The position numbers and the translations under genes are program-made. This document shows, one piece after another, positions 1 through 8,235 of a DNA stretch of 52,896 nt (positions are counted from its first letter, which is position 1; each line of letters starts with the position of its first letter). The notes under the pieces are model-generated. The model ran no database searches. It was not told the origin of the DNA and saw only the letters and a list, made by a program, of their open reading frames with translations. The stretch spans positions 1 through 52,896 of IMG/VR virus record IMGVR_UViG_3300009163_000047. One strand, given 5' to 3'. The DNA is from a virus.

Positions 1-93
1 ACAGGCTATAATGCAAGTTCTGCTGGTCCATTGACTGTTGCAAATAATGTAGTTGTAACAATAGCGAACAATAGTAGCTGGACAATATTTTAA
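1..93 (+). CDS. 3' end of a tail-fibre-like virion protein (partial)
   Basis: The first 93 bases are an open frame ending in TAA, so this is the last 30 residues of a gene that starts outside the window. The visible tail contains GPLTVANNVVVTIANNSS and ends WTIF, a short beta-rich pattern of alternating small and hydrophobic residues that I associate with the C-termini of phage fibre and baseplate proteins. It lies 8 bases before the next fibre gene, which supports a structural role. Function is inferred from context only. Confidence 0.6.
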   Translation, partial: TGYNASSAGPLTVANNVVVTIANNSSWTIF

Positions 94-101
94 GGTAAAA
101 C

Positions 102-1112
102 ATGGCTGGTACAATTATTGCAGATACAATTCAAGCGACCTCACAGCAGATTAGTCTGAATGTGGGTAACACTACTATCCTTACGGCTAGTAGCACTGGA
201 TTGACTTTGATTCCTACAACCAATGTAAACATCAATGTAACTAACAGCATTGTGAATTTGACTTCTGGTAATGTGAGCAGACCAGGACTTACCTTCAGTG
301 GTAACACATCAACTGGTATGTACATGCCACTTGCAAACACAATTGCATTTACTGCGGCTAATACTGAGTCAATGAGAATTGATAGTGCTGGTAATGTGGG
401 GATTGGTACGACTTCGCCAGCGGTAAAACTTCATGTAAGTGGTGGGACGCAAAGAATACAATCAACTGGCTCAACAACAAATGCTTTTTTAACTTTACAA
501 AATGATGTTGGAACTCAAGCCATTTTAGGAATTATTAGTTCTGGAAACAGCCCAGCTAATAACTTTTACATAGAGACAAACGCAGGAAAAACTGTTTATG
601 TTGATGCCAGTGGTAATCTTATATTAAGAAGATCCGCTCAAGTAAACTCTGCCACCATGACATGTTCAGCAAGCCAAAATTCAAGACAAATTTCATTTGT
701 TAATAATAACAACAACAATGAAACTGGATATATTTTTTGTTTGAATGATGGAACATCAACACAGTATGCAACTACATCTGATTATCGTTTAAAAGAAAAT
801 GTTACACCAATGACAGGTGCATTATCTGTTGTTGCACAACTTAAACCAGTTACATATAAATGGAAATTAAATGGTTCTCATGGTCAAGGTTTTATTGCTC
901 ATGAATTACAAGCCGTTGTGCCAGATTGTGTAAGTGGTGTAAAAGATGAGATTGAAATTCAAAAAGACGAAAATGGTAACGATAAAACTGTTCCAAAATA
1001 CCAAGGTGTTGACACTTCATATCTAGTAGCAACTTTAACAGCCGCAATCCAAGAACTCAAAGTAATCGTTGACGCACAAGCAGTTGAAATCGCCGCACTG
1101 AAAGCAAAATAA
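102..1112 (+). CDS. Tail fibre protein with C-terminal S74 self-cleaving chaperone
   Basis: A 336-residue fibre protein. The middle contains a module with NTIAFTAANTESMRID followed by AGNVGIGTTSP, shared with two other fibre genes in this region. The C-terminus from about residue 226 has SDYRLKENV, the start of the Peptidase_S74 intramolecular chaperone, followed by GFIAHELQ and a final coiled coil. In known members this domain drives trimerisation of a beta-helical fibre and then cuts itself off just before the serine of SDYRLK. Start chosen at the ATG behind AAGGT. It is the only fibre here with the chaperone. It probably forms the distal, host-binding fibre; the receptor is unknown. Confidence 0.85.
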   Translation: MAGTIIADTIQATSQQISLNVGNTTILTASSTGLTLIPTTNVNINVTNSIVNLTSGNVSRPGLTFSGNTSTGMYMPLANTIAFTAANTESMRIDSAGNVGIGTTSPAVKLHVSGGTQRIQSTGSTTNAFLTLQNDVGTQAILGIISSGNSPANNFYIETNAGKTVYVDASGNLILRRSAQVNSATMTCSASQNSRQISFVNNNNNNETGYIFCLNDGTSTQYATTSDYRLKENVTPMTGALSVVAQLKPVTYKWKLNGSHGQGFIAHELQAVVPDCVSGVKDEIEIQKDENGNDKTVPKYQGVDTSYLVATLTAAIQELKVIVDAQAVEIAALKAK

Positions 1113-1121
1113 GAGAAATTT

Positions 1122-1859
1122 ATGGCAAGCACAATTAAAGCAGATACACTACAGTCTACCACATCAAATGTATTCGTTCTGAATTCAGCTGGTACTGAGT
1201 ATGCACGATTTGATTCGAGTGGTATTCCAACATTTCTCAAAGCCGCAAGTGGTGGTATAACAATTCAAAAATTTACTTCTGGTTCAGGTACTTACACTTC
1301 TCCTGCGGGAGTAAAAGCCATCAAAATTACACTTGTTGGTGGCGGCGGTGGCGGTGGCGGTATTAATGGCTCTGGTGCGGCTGGTGGTGGCGCTGGCGGT
1401 GCAACTGCTTTATGGATGTACCCTAGTGGATTTGCCGCTCAAACAGGATATGCTTATGCTGTTGGTGCCGGTGGCGCTGGTGGTGTAAATACAAGTGCGT
1501 CAACTGGATCAACGGGCGGAAGCACAACTTTTACTATTGGCGCAACGACTGTAACTGCGGCGGGTGGTGCTGGCGGTCAGGCTTCTTTGGGTGGCACAGC
1601 CGCTGGTGGTTTAGGTGGAACAGCAACAAACGGCACTGTCAATATTGAAGGTGGCGGTGGTGGTGAGTCTTATGGGCCAAGTTTATTAGGTGGTACGGGT
1701 GGTAGTTCGACTATGGGTGGAGGTGCTAGACAGGCTTTTGGTACAGCTACTGCTGGCGGTAATTATGGTGGAGGTGGTGCTGGCGCAGTTAACAATGCCG
1801 CATTAGTTGGTGGTGCTGGTGCTGGTGGAATAATCATTGTTGAGGAGTTTTATATATGA
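1122..1859 (+). CDS. Glycine-rich tail-fibre tip or adhesin protein
   Basis: A 245-residue protein. Residues 1-45 (MASTIKADTLQ, then LNSAGTEYARFDSSG) resemble the N-termini of the neighbouring fibres. From about residue 70 it is dominated by glycine runs and GGAGG-type repeats, ending in IIIVEEFYI. A layered polyglycine fold is known for gp38 adhesins of T2/S16-like phages and for Gly-rich domains of other tail fibres, so a role at the receptor-binding tip is likely. I infer this from composition, not from a close match. It lies 9 bases after the S74 fibre and overlaps the next small gene by 4 bases. Confidence 0.7.
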   Translation: MASTIKADTLQSTTSNVFVLNSAGTEYARFDSSGIPTFLKAASGGITIQKFTSGSGTYTSPAGVKAIKITLVGGGGGGGGINGSGAAGGGAGGATALWMYPSGFAAQTGYAYAVGAGGAGGVNTSASTGSTGGSTTFTIGATTVTAAGGAGGQASLGGTAAGGLGGTATNGTVNIEGGGGGESYGPSLLGGTGGSSTMGGGARQAFGTATAGGNYGGGGAGAVNNAALVGGAGAGGIIIVEEFYI

Positions 1860-2122
1860 AATACGCAATTGTTAAAGATGGCGTTGTTGTTAATGTTATT
1901 GAATATGAATCACAACCTACAACACCTCCTGCGGGTTTTGAAGAGGGTTATGTAGCTGTTCAAGCTGATAATGTAAGCGTTGGTTGGACTTATGCTAACA
2001 GTACATTTACAAATCCAAATCCACCTGAAGTTATTGAAATGCCAACACCTAAATCATTAACTGACATGATTTTAGAAAATCCAACAGAACTAGCAAAATT
2101 AAAACAAGCGTTGGGAATCTAA
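1856..2122 (+). CDS. Small protein following the Gly-rich fibre gene, unknown
   Basis: An 88-residue protein beginning MKYAIVKDGVVVNVIEYE and then acidic, aromatic and proline-rich (TTPPAGFEEGY, NPNPPEV). The ATG overlaps the stop of the adhesin gene (ATGA), which indicates translational coupling. Small proteins of this shape often follow phage fibre genes and may act as fibre chaperones or caps. No catalytic motif is visible. The tail-fibre assembly role is a guess from position. Confidence 0.6.
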   Translation: MKYAIVKDGVVVNVIEYESQPTTPPAGFEEGYVAVQADNVSVGWTYANSTFTNPNPPEVIEMPTPKSLTDMILENPTELAKLKQALGI

Positions 2123-2159
2123 TATGACCTACTATATACTTAACACATTAGGATAAAAA

Positions 2160-3068
2160 ATGGCAGGTACTATAATTGTTGACCGCATAGAATCAGATGC
2201 ATCATACGCATCTTCGATTAATGTTGCGGCGCAGGTGACATTTTCAAACACCGTTAACTTTGGTGTAAGTAGTGTGGCTCCTGTTGCTGGTGTATATTCA
2301 CCAACAACAAATAACTTAGCATTTACTACCGCATCAACTGAGCGTGTGCGTATTGATAATGCTGGTAATGTGGGTATTGGTACTAGTAGTCCAACAACTT
2401 ATAAGTCTGCAAAATTAGCAATAAGAAATAGTGCTTCTTCTGGAGAATCAGTTCTTGCTATTATTAATAATTCATCAAATGTATATGAAGGCGCTGGAAT
2501 ATTATTAGGTAGTACGGCTGCAAGCACAAACTATGGTGCTACTTGGTTGTATCACACTTACAATACTAATAGTCCAACAAATACTACTTCATATGCGTTT
2601 AATATATCGCAACGAGCAACAGACGGAACATATGTATCTAATATTTGGAATGTAGATTATCAAAATAGTGTAAGTTCTTGGTACAGACCAAATACTAGTG
2701 CTTTACAAATGCAACTTGATGCTAGTAACAATTTGCTTTTCAACTCAGGATATGGTTCTGCCGCAATTGCATACGGCTGTCGTGCTTGGGTAAAATTCAA
2801 CGGCACAGGTACTGTGGCTATTAGTGGTAGTGGAAATGTGACAAGTATTACTGATAATGGCACAGGTGATTACACAGTTAACTTTACGACTGCAATGCCG
2901 GATGTGAACTATGCGGTCAGTGGCTTTAGCGGGACAAATAGACTTGTTGCTTGGAATCAGACTAGTCTTAACTACGCTACAACAGGATTAAGAATTGCAC
3001 ATACCACTGCTGGTTCTGCTGAAACCGATGATAGAGCGGAAAGAATTTCCGTAAGTATATTTCGATAA
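2160..3068 (+). CDS. Tail fibre protein, paralogue of the S74 fibre
   Basis: A 302-residue protein beginning MAGTIIVDRIESD, close to the MAGTIIADTIQAT start of the S74 fibre. It carries the shared module NNLAFTTASTERVRID plus AGNVGIGTSSP at residues 55-80. The distal half differs from its relatives, and no S74 chaperone is present. The ATG follows AGGA. The conserved N-terminal part and variable C-terminal part suggest a common attachment domain with interchangeable receptor-binding ends. Confidence 0.78.
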   Translation: MAGTIIVDRIESDASYASSINVAAQVTFSNTVNFGVSSVAPVAGVYSPTTNNLAFTTASTERVRIDNAGNVGIGTSSPTTYKSAKLAIRNSASSGESVLAIINNSSNVYEGAGILLGSTAASTNYGATWLYHTYNTNSPTNTTSYAFNISQRATDGTYVSNIWNVDYQNSVSSWYRPNTSALQMQLDASNNLLFNSGYGSAAIAYGCRAWVKFNGTGTVAISGSGNVTSITDNGTGDYTVNFTTAMPDVNYAVSGFSGTNRLVAWNQTSLNYATTGLRIAHTTAGSAETDDRAERISVSIFR

Positions 3069-3076
3069 GGACAACC

Positions 3077-3268
3077 ATGAACTCAAGAATTATTTACCCA
3101 ACAGATGATGGCGGTGTTGCAGTCATTGTTCCTGCACCTGAGTGTGGCTTAACCATTGAACAAATTGCCGCTAAAGATGTTCCTGCTGGCAAGCCATTCA
3201 AGATTGTGGATGTTACTGACATTCCATCTGACCGTACCTTCCGTAACGCATGGGAATACCAAGCATGA
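3077..3268 (+). CDS. Small fibre-associated protein, unknown
   Basis: A 63-residue protein starting MNSRIIYPTDDGGVAVIVPA and ending in AWEYQA, behind a clear AAGGA site. It overlaps the next gene by 4 bases (ATGA). I recognise the general type, a small protein in tail-fibre clusters of many caudoviruses, but not a defined function. The pairing with the next small gene suggests the two work together, perhaps in fibre assembly. Confidence 0.6.
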   Translation: MNSRIIYPTDDGGVAVIVPAPECGLTIEQIAAKDVPAGKPFKIVDVTDIPSDRTFRNAWEYQA

Positions 3269-3501
3269 TTACTATTAACATCACCAAAGCAAAAGCAATT
3301 GCACACGACAAACGCAGAGAAGCCCGCACTGAAGAATTTAAACCACATGATGAAATCATTATGAAACAAATTCCTGGTACTGATGCAACAACTGCTGAAG
3401 CCGCAAGAGCCGCAATCAGAACTAAATACTCAACAATGCAAACAGCAATTGATTCAGCATCAACTGTAGATGCTATCAAATCTGCAATGCCTCAAGGATA
3501 A
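3265..3501 (+). CDS. Small helical protein in the tail-fibre cluster, unknown
   Basis: A 78-residue protein (MITINITKAKAIAHDKRREAR) that is largely helical and rich in Ala, Lys and Arg. An ATG at 3250 lies in frame, but the one at 3265 forms the ATGA overlap with the previous stop and is preferred. Similar short helical proteins (an N-terminal beta strand, then a Lys/Arg-rich helix) sit beside fibre genes in many phages. No catalytic motif is seen. Confidence 0.58.
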   Translation: MITINITKAKAIAHDKRREARTEEFKPHDEIIMKQIPGTDATTAEAARAAIRTKYSTMQTAIDSASTVDAIKSAMPQG

Positions 3502-3505
3502 CAAA

Positions 3506-4366
3506 ATGCCTTTAAGCAGAATAACAAATCCGTTTCTAAATGTCTCTGGTGCAGTCAATGCTAACATTGCATCGCCTTCTGCAAACACGATTGCATTTAC
3601 CACTGCTACTACCGAAAGAATGAGGATTGATTCTTCTGGCTTAGTTGGAATTGGTACTAATACGCCAAGCTCTTATGGCGGTGGTTTGGTTGTTAGAAAA
3701 TCTAATACGGGTCAAGGCGTAACAAACGCAACAGCACAATTCTCTGATGCAGTTAACAGTTCATTATGGATTGGCCACGGTTCTGGTGTTACAAATCTTA
3801 TTTCCGAGCAAGCAATTACTTTTGGTAAAACAGATGGTTCTACAACAACAGAACGCATGCGTATCAACGCTGGCGCACCAATTCTTTGTTTAGCAGGCGG
3901 TAGCACCACAGCCACAGGCACAGGCATCGCCTTCCCCGCAACTCAATCAGCATCATCTGACGCAAACACGCTGGATGATTATGAGGAGGGTACTTGGACA
4001 CCTGTAATAGTTGGGTCATCCACCGCCGGAACTGGAACATACTCTGTTCAAAATGGAAGATATACCAAAATTGGTAATAGAGTTTATTTTGGAGTTTATT
4101 GTATATGGTCAGCGCATACAGGTACAGGTGATATGACTATGGGTGGATTACCATTCACATCAAGTGGCAGTAATTTTACAGGCGTTTCAATAAGATATTC
4201 TAATTTAACTTGCTCTGCAGGTTATATTTGTACCCCAATTGTTGCAGATAATCGCTCAGATATTGTATTTCAACAATCTGTGGTTGGGGCGGCGGCTACT
4301 GCATTAGGGCAATCTTTGGATGTCTCTGCGGATGTAATTATGGCTGGTCATTATTTTATAGCATAA
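3506..4366 (+). CDS. Tail fibre protein, third paralogue
   Basis: A 286-residue protein. I start it at MPLSRITNPFL (3506), not at the longer in-frame start at 3470, because the longer form would run back into the previous gene. It has the shared module NTIAFTTATTERMRID and GLVGIGTNTP near residues 25-55. A second part begins at LDDYEEGTWTP, a common opening of phage fibre head domains, followed by GRYTKIGNRVYF. It lacks the S74 chaperone. With its two relatives it makes an array of three fibre genes, probably alternative or jointly used receptor-binding proteins. Confidence 0.78.
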   Translation: MPLSRITNPFLNVSGAVNANIASPSANTIAFTTATTERMRIDSSGLVGIGTNTPSSYGGGLVVRKSNTGQGVTNATAQFSDAVNSSLWIGHGSGVTNLISEQAITFGKTDGSTTTERMRINAGAPILCLAGGSTTATGTGIAFPATQSASSDANTLDDYEEGTWTPVIVGSSTAGTGTYSVQNGRYTKIGNRVYFGVYCIWSAHTGTGDMTMGGLPFTSSGSNFTGVSIRYSNLTCSAGYICTPIVADNRSDIVFQQSVVGAAATALGQSLDVSADVIMAGHYFIA

Positions 4367-4378
4367 AGGAAAAACACA

Positions 4379-4636
4379 ATGTCAACATTCACAGAAACAA
4401 AAGTAATTGACCAAATTACAGTTACAGAAAACGGTATAGTTTTATATCGTGAAGCGACTCGTATCTTAAAAGATGGTGAACAAATAGCGCAAACATATCA
4501 CCGCTCGTCCCTCACTCCAGGTCAAGACCTCACAAATATTCCTGCTAATGTAGCGGCCATCTGCAATGTTGCATGGACACCAGCAGTCATTGCCGCATAT
4601 CAAGCACAGATACAAGCAAACCAATTGCCACAATAA
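4379..4636 (+). CDS. Small protein ending the fibre cluster, unknown
   Basis: An 85-residue protein starting MSTFTETKVIDQITVTENG behind AAGGA, with a central YHRSSLTPGQDL and a helical end rich in Ala and Gln. It is the last gene before a strong terminator. I recognise it only as a type often found near phage fibre genes. A role in fibre assembly is possible but not shown by sequence. Confidence 0.58.
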   Translation: MSTFTETKVIDQITVTENGIVLYREATRILKDGEQIAQTYHRSSLTPGQDLTNIPANVAAICNVAWTPAVIAAYQAQIQANQLPQ

Positions 4637-4656
4637 TAGAATTCACTATAACAAAT

Positions 4657-4678
4657 CCCCGCCAAGGCGGGGTTTTTT
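4657..4678 (+). terminator. Rho-independent terminator after the tail-fibre cluster
   Basis: CCCCGC and GCGGGG form a perfect 6-bp GC stem around CAAG, followed by TTTTTT. It closes the fibre cluster, and a late-promoter-like site follows shortly after. Confidence 0.92.
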
Positions 4679-4700
4679 GTTTCTATTACTACCATGAATG

Positions 4701-4708
4701 ACTAAATA
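4701..4708 (+). promoter_or_regulatory. Late-promoter-like element (ACTAAATA)
   Basis: ACTAAATA lies between the terminator and the gene at 4738, in the right place to restart transcription of the virion genes downstream. It matches the T4 late -10 box TATAAATA at six of eight positions. The core CTAAATA also occurs before gene 23 here. Confidence 0.5.
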
Positions 4709-4737
4709 GAGTATTAACAAGTTTTCGGGGGAATGCA

Positions 4738-5070
4738 ATGGCTGGTTATGCAGAAATTACGGTCGAACAAGGCGCCAATTATTCATCAGTTGTCAAAGTA
4801 AATGATGCCACTGGTGCTGGTCAAAACTTAGCGTCATATAGTGTAGCCGCACAGATGCGTAAATCACACTACTCAACTACGGCAGTTGATTTTACAGTTT
4901 CAATCACAGAAGCCGCTAATGGTGAAATAACAATGACCATGACCTCAGCAAACACTTCAAATTTGACTCCCGGAAGATATGTTTACGATTTGGTTATGAC
5001 AAGTCCATCAAATATTAAAACTAGAGTTGTTGAAGGTATTGCAACAGTTCTTCCATCAGTCACACGATAA
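4738..5070 (+). CDS. Virion structural protein, Ig-like beta fold suspected
   Basis: A 110-residue beta-rich protein: MAGYAEITVEQGANYSS, then ADFTVS-like strands, LTPGRYVYDLVMT and VVEGIATVLPSVTR at the end. Proteins of this pattern lie next to fibre and baseplate genes in aquatic T4-like phages. The strong GGGGGAA site fixes the start. The stop overlaps the next start (TAATG), so the two are probably translated together. The specific role is unknown. Confidence 0.62.
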   Translation: MAGYAEITVEQGANYSSVVKVNDATGAGQNLASYSVAAQMRKSHYSTTAVDFTVSITEAANGEITMTMTSANTSNLTPGRYVYDLVMTSPSNIKTRVVEGIATVLPSVTR

Positions 5071-5306
5071 TGGTAACTAATGTAACAGTAATCACTAACT
5101 CAGCATCAACGGTTACAGTTAAACCTGCTAAATCGACTGTTGCTTCAGTTACAACAATCCCATCTTCAAACATCTCATTGGGAAGTTTGTCGAATGTGAA
5201 CACCGCAAACACATCTAATGGTAGAACACTTGTCTACAATTCGATAACACAAAAATACGAAGCCGCTGACCCATACATCAATGCACTAAGTGGCGGTACA
5301 TTCTAA
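5070..5306 (+). CDS. Small virion protein with C-terminal GGTF
   Basis: A 78-residue Ser/Thr/Val-rich protein containing RTLVYNSITQKYEA and ending LSGGTF. The stop overlaps the next start (TAATG). Its C-terminal GGTF tetrapeptide recurs as GGSF or GGTF in three other genes downstream, which suggests a shared docking or assembly signal. It has no enzymatic motif and probably belongs to the tail or fibre structure. Confidence 0.6.
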   Translation: MVTNVTVITNSASTVTVKPAKSTVASVTTIPSSNISLGSLSNVNTANTSNGRTLVYNSITQKYEAADPYINALSGGTF

Positions 5307-7627
5307 TGTCATTAATACAGATAAAAACCTCTATTGCCAATTCAGCGCCAACAACGCTTGAATTAGGCGAACAAGGATATTCATATGTTAGCAATACCTT
5401 ATTCATAGGTACTGCTAATGGTGATGGGGTTTTAGTTGTTGGTGGACAAGCATATATTGATAGACTAAATTCTTCGTATGCACAAGCTAACACAGGAACA
5501 ATAACTGCACAGGCTGCCTTTAATGCGGCAAACAATGTTGGTCCACAAATACAACCAGCACATGATAAAGCAAACTCTGCTTTTGACAAAGCTAATTCAG
5601 CAAACAATTTAGCACAAGCGGCATACAATCAAGCAAACACTAAGTTTGCATCTGCTGGTGGTACCATTTCTGGTGATGTAACTGTCTCGGGTAATTTGAC
5701 TGTTATTGGTAGCAATGTATATGCCAATACAGAAACGGTCTTAATCAAAGACAACATCATCACACTCAATGCGGCTATTGGATCATCAGCAACTCCTGCG
5801 GCTAATGCTGGTATTGAAATTGACCGTGGCGCATCAGCAAATGCATATTTGATTTGGGATGAAGGTAATGACAAATGGGTTTACTCTTCTGATGGTGCAA
5901 CATATTATACTATTGCAGATGCTGGCAGATTAGATTCTGCTTTTGCACAAGCTAACTCATCATACAATGCCGCAAACAATGTTTTTGGTAACACTGTAGT
6001 TCTTGGTGCAAATACTGCTGGCGTTCTTGTAAGTAATGCTGTGACATTAACGCAAGCTACAACGGTGACAAATGGTCTTGCACAAATCAATCAGATTCTT
6101 GGTAAATTAGTACCACAGTCTCCTGGTGCTTTTCCAAATGCAACTTCATTAGTTGTAAATACTTTGTCAACTTATAGAATGACAAGTTTTACACAAACTG
6201 ATAGAACAACAACAGCAAGCAAACAGGCTGCCGCAGGTTCTACAGTTACTTCAGTTCGTAGAGCCTCATCATATACAACAAATACATTTAATGATGTGGG
6301 TCCAGGTGAATCTGGTACTCTAACACTTGTAAAGAATAATGTTGCTACAGGTGCAGTTACATTTACATCATCAAGCGCAAATGGAACATACAGTGATTTG
6401 ATTGTTACTGATAGTAAAGATTATGCACAGACTGGTAGAATTTCATATGCTGACTTTTGGCGTAGTTTTGACTGCCAAGGTTCTGGTACAGTAGCAAATG
6501 GATGGAATGAAATTTATCTTTCACATTCTGCTGGTTCAAATACATCAGCCGTTTCTTGGTACTATGATGATTCGGCTCCAGGCTCTCCAACATTTGCAAC
6601 ACCTACAATTGTTCCATCATCAACAACTGTAATCTATTCAAGCACAGTACCACACTACACAAGTGCAACAACATTCTTATTGGGTGTCAATGTATCTAAA
6701 TTAAGTGGTGACATGTACCCGACCAGTAATAACTTTTTTACTGGCACAGCAGGTGGTGCATTTGGTGCACCATCAAGTAACAACTATCCTGCTGTTGGTA
6801 TCACATCAATGGCAAGAAACTATCTTGTTTCTAGTGGTTCTATTGTTGTGAATACATCATCAACTATTATCGCAGGATTTGGTTCATCCGCAACCGGTCC
6901 AAGTGTTACAGTAGATAACAGTTACTCTACTGCATCACAAGCATTTACAACCGCATTAGCAAATACTGTTTTGTATAAAACAGGTACATCAAGTTTGATG
7001 GAAGAAACCGCAGTGACTTTTGGTTCGACTGTCGGTACTGGTTCAGGTCTTGCCGCAAGAATTATAAATCCAGGAACCACAGACACTCCAACATATAGTG
7101 CTGGTGCATCTTTGTTCAATAGTCAATCAAGTACATTGACTGCAAACGATGCTACAATTGTTGCCGCTACATTAAAACATGACCAGACAAACTATGCAAC
7201 TGGATATTTACCAGCTGGTCCTAATTTAAGCACAGGTAGAACAGGTAATCAATATTTCACTTTTAGATTTGTGAGAACATCTGTATCTAAATTTAATATC
7301 AAGTTCACAGGAACAATTGCAGGACTTTGGGTAGCATTACCAGGAAGTACAATTGACACATCATCAACATTAAATGGTTGGTTAGACATGTCTGTAGCTT
7401 ATGCTGGTTCTGGTGTTCCTGGCGCAGGTTCTGGTGGTAATGGAAGCAATGGTTGTGCATTGGGTGGTGTCGTTACATTAAACTCCGCACAAACTGCACA
7501 CAGCAAGACTTGCACATTTGGTACTGTATCAAGTTCAAGTACAGGAACAAATGAAATATATGTTCGCATCAAACTCACAAGCGGTCAGACAGTAACGGCG
7601 TTATCTTTAGAGACTGCGAGTAACTAA
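5306..7627 (+). CDS. Large fibre-like virion structural protein
   Basis: A 773-residue protein with several parts. Residues 1-55 have the pattern IQIKTS, LELGEQGYS, LFIGT and VVGGQAY, shared with the protein at 8236. Residues 60-115 contain repeats of the type AFDKANSA and AAYNQAN, probably a coiled shaft. Residues 118-210 carry the GNLTVIG, IITLNAAIG and AGIEIDRG module common in marine T4-like structural proteins. The rest is beta-rich, with GLWVALPG and GSGGNGSNGC near the end. It is probably a long fibre or baseplate-attached fibre subunit. It is coupled to both neighbours through TAATG overlaps. Confidence 0.72.
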   Translation: MSLIQIKTSIANSAPTTLELGEQGYSYVSNTLFIGTANGDGVLVVGGQAYIDRLNSSYAQANTGTITAQAAFNAANNVGPQIQPAHDKANSAFDKANSANNLAQAAYNQANTKFASAGGTISGDVTVSGNLTVIGSNVYANTETVLIKDNIITLNAAIGSSATPAANAGIEIDRGASANAYLIWDEGNDKWVYSSDGATYYTIADAGRLDSAFAQANSSYNAANNVFGNTVVLGANTAGVLVSNAVTLTQATTVTNGLAQINQILGKLVPQSPGAFPNATSLVVNTLSTYRMTSFTQTDRTTTASKQAAAGSTVTSVRRASSYTTNTFNDVGPGESGTLTLVKNNVATGAVTFTSSSANGTYSDLIVTDSKDYAQTGRISYADFWRSFDCQGSGTVANGWNEIYLSHSAGSNTSAVSWYYDDSAPGSPTFATPTIVPSSTTVIYSSTVPHYTSATTFLLGVNVSKLSGDMYPTSNNFFTGTAGGAFGAPSSNNYPAVGITSMARNYLVSSGSIVVNTSSTIIAGFGSSATGPSVTVDNSYSTASQAFTTALANTVLYKTGTSSLMEETAVTFGSTVGTGSGLAARIINPGTTDTPTYSAGASLFNSQSSTLTANDATIVAATLKHDQTNYATGYLPAGPNLSTGRTGNQYFTFRFVRTSVSKFNIKFTGTIAGLWVALPGSTIDTSSTLNGWLDMSVAYAGSGVPGAGSGGNGSNGCALGGVVTLNSAQTAHSKTCTFGTVSSSSTGTNEIYVRIKLTSGQTVTALSLETASN

Positions 7628-8190
7628 TGGCATATTCTGATACACAAAAAATCGACTTACTATTTAAAAAATTGTTTGGTGTTGCTAAGACAGATACAAG
7701 CACGAATAAAGGTGCAAGTAATGAATCTATTGCAAGTCCAGCATTAAATCGTTTAGATAAAGTTTGGACAAAATCAAGTGAGATTCCTGCAACGGCTGCC
7801 GCTGTGACTGGAGTTGTACAAGCATATCTAACAACAGCCGCAGTAGAATGTACTGCCGACACAACATCAACACCAACTTCTAGTGTCTATCCGACTTGGA
7901 AAACTAATTTAACTGATTGGATACCACCTGAATTTGGTTCAACATATTTCGTAAAAGTATATGCTGATACTGCTGGTGTTGGTAATGCACCATCAACTGG
8001 AACACAATTATCTGATGCTGGTATATCTGGTGTTGGTGAATGGTGGTTTGATTATCAGTCTGGTGTACTAAATTTCGTGGGGTCATCGCCTATTCCTGCC
8101 GCTTTGACCGCCGCAAAAGTAATTTATATTACTGGTTATCGTTATGTTGGAGAGATTGGTTTGGCAAGTGTGAATGGCGGGTCATTTTGA
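7627..8190 (+). CDS. Virion structural protein with C-terminal GGSF
   Basis: A 187-residue protein starting MAYSDTQKIDLLFKKLFGV and containing WIPPEFGSTYFVKVY and GEWWFDYQSGVLNF, ending VNGGSF. I recognise the opening (a lysine/leucine helix, then FGVAKTDT) as typical of structural proteins adjoining fibre genes in cyanophage-type T4-like phages. The exact place in the particle is not known to me. It starts on the TAATG overlap with the previous gene, and a late promoter follows its stop. Confidence 0.62.
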   Translation: MAYSDTQKIDLLFKKLFGVAKTDTSTNKGASNESIASPALNRLDKVWTKSSEIPATAAAVTGVVQAYLTTAAVECTADTTSTPTSSVYPTWKTNLTDWIPPEFGSTYFVKVYADTAGVGNAPSTGTQLSDAGISGVGEWWFDYQSGVLNFVGSSPIPAALTAAKVIYITGYRYVGEIGLASVNGGSF

Positions 8191-8195
8191 GAAAT

Positions 8196-8203
8196 CATAA
8201 ATA
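8196..8203 (+). promoter_or_regulatory. Late promoter (CATAAATA)
   Basis: CATAAATA matches the T4 late -10 box TATAAATA at seven of eight positions. It lies between two structural genes, 33 bases before the ATG at 8236, leaving room for an AAGG ribosome-binding site. It is expected to be read by gp55. Confidence 0.72.
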
Positions 8204-8235
8204 GAACATCAATTATAACAATAAGGTAAGAAACC

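Noticed and set aside
5278-5628. Minus-strand frames opposite the fibre genes, including Ala/Cys-rich ones
   Set aside because: They mirror the Ala/Asn repeats of the fibre genes and have no independent signals; all supported genes are on the + strand.
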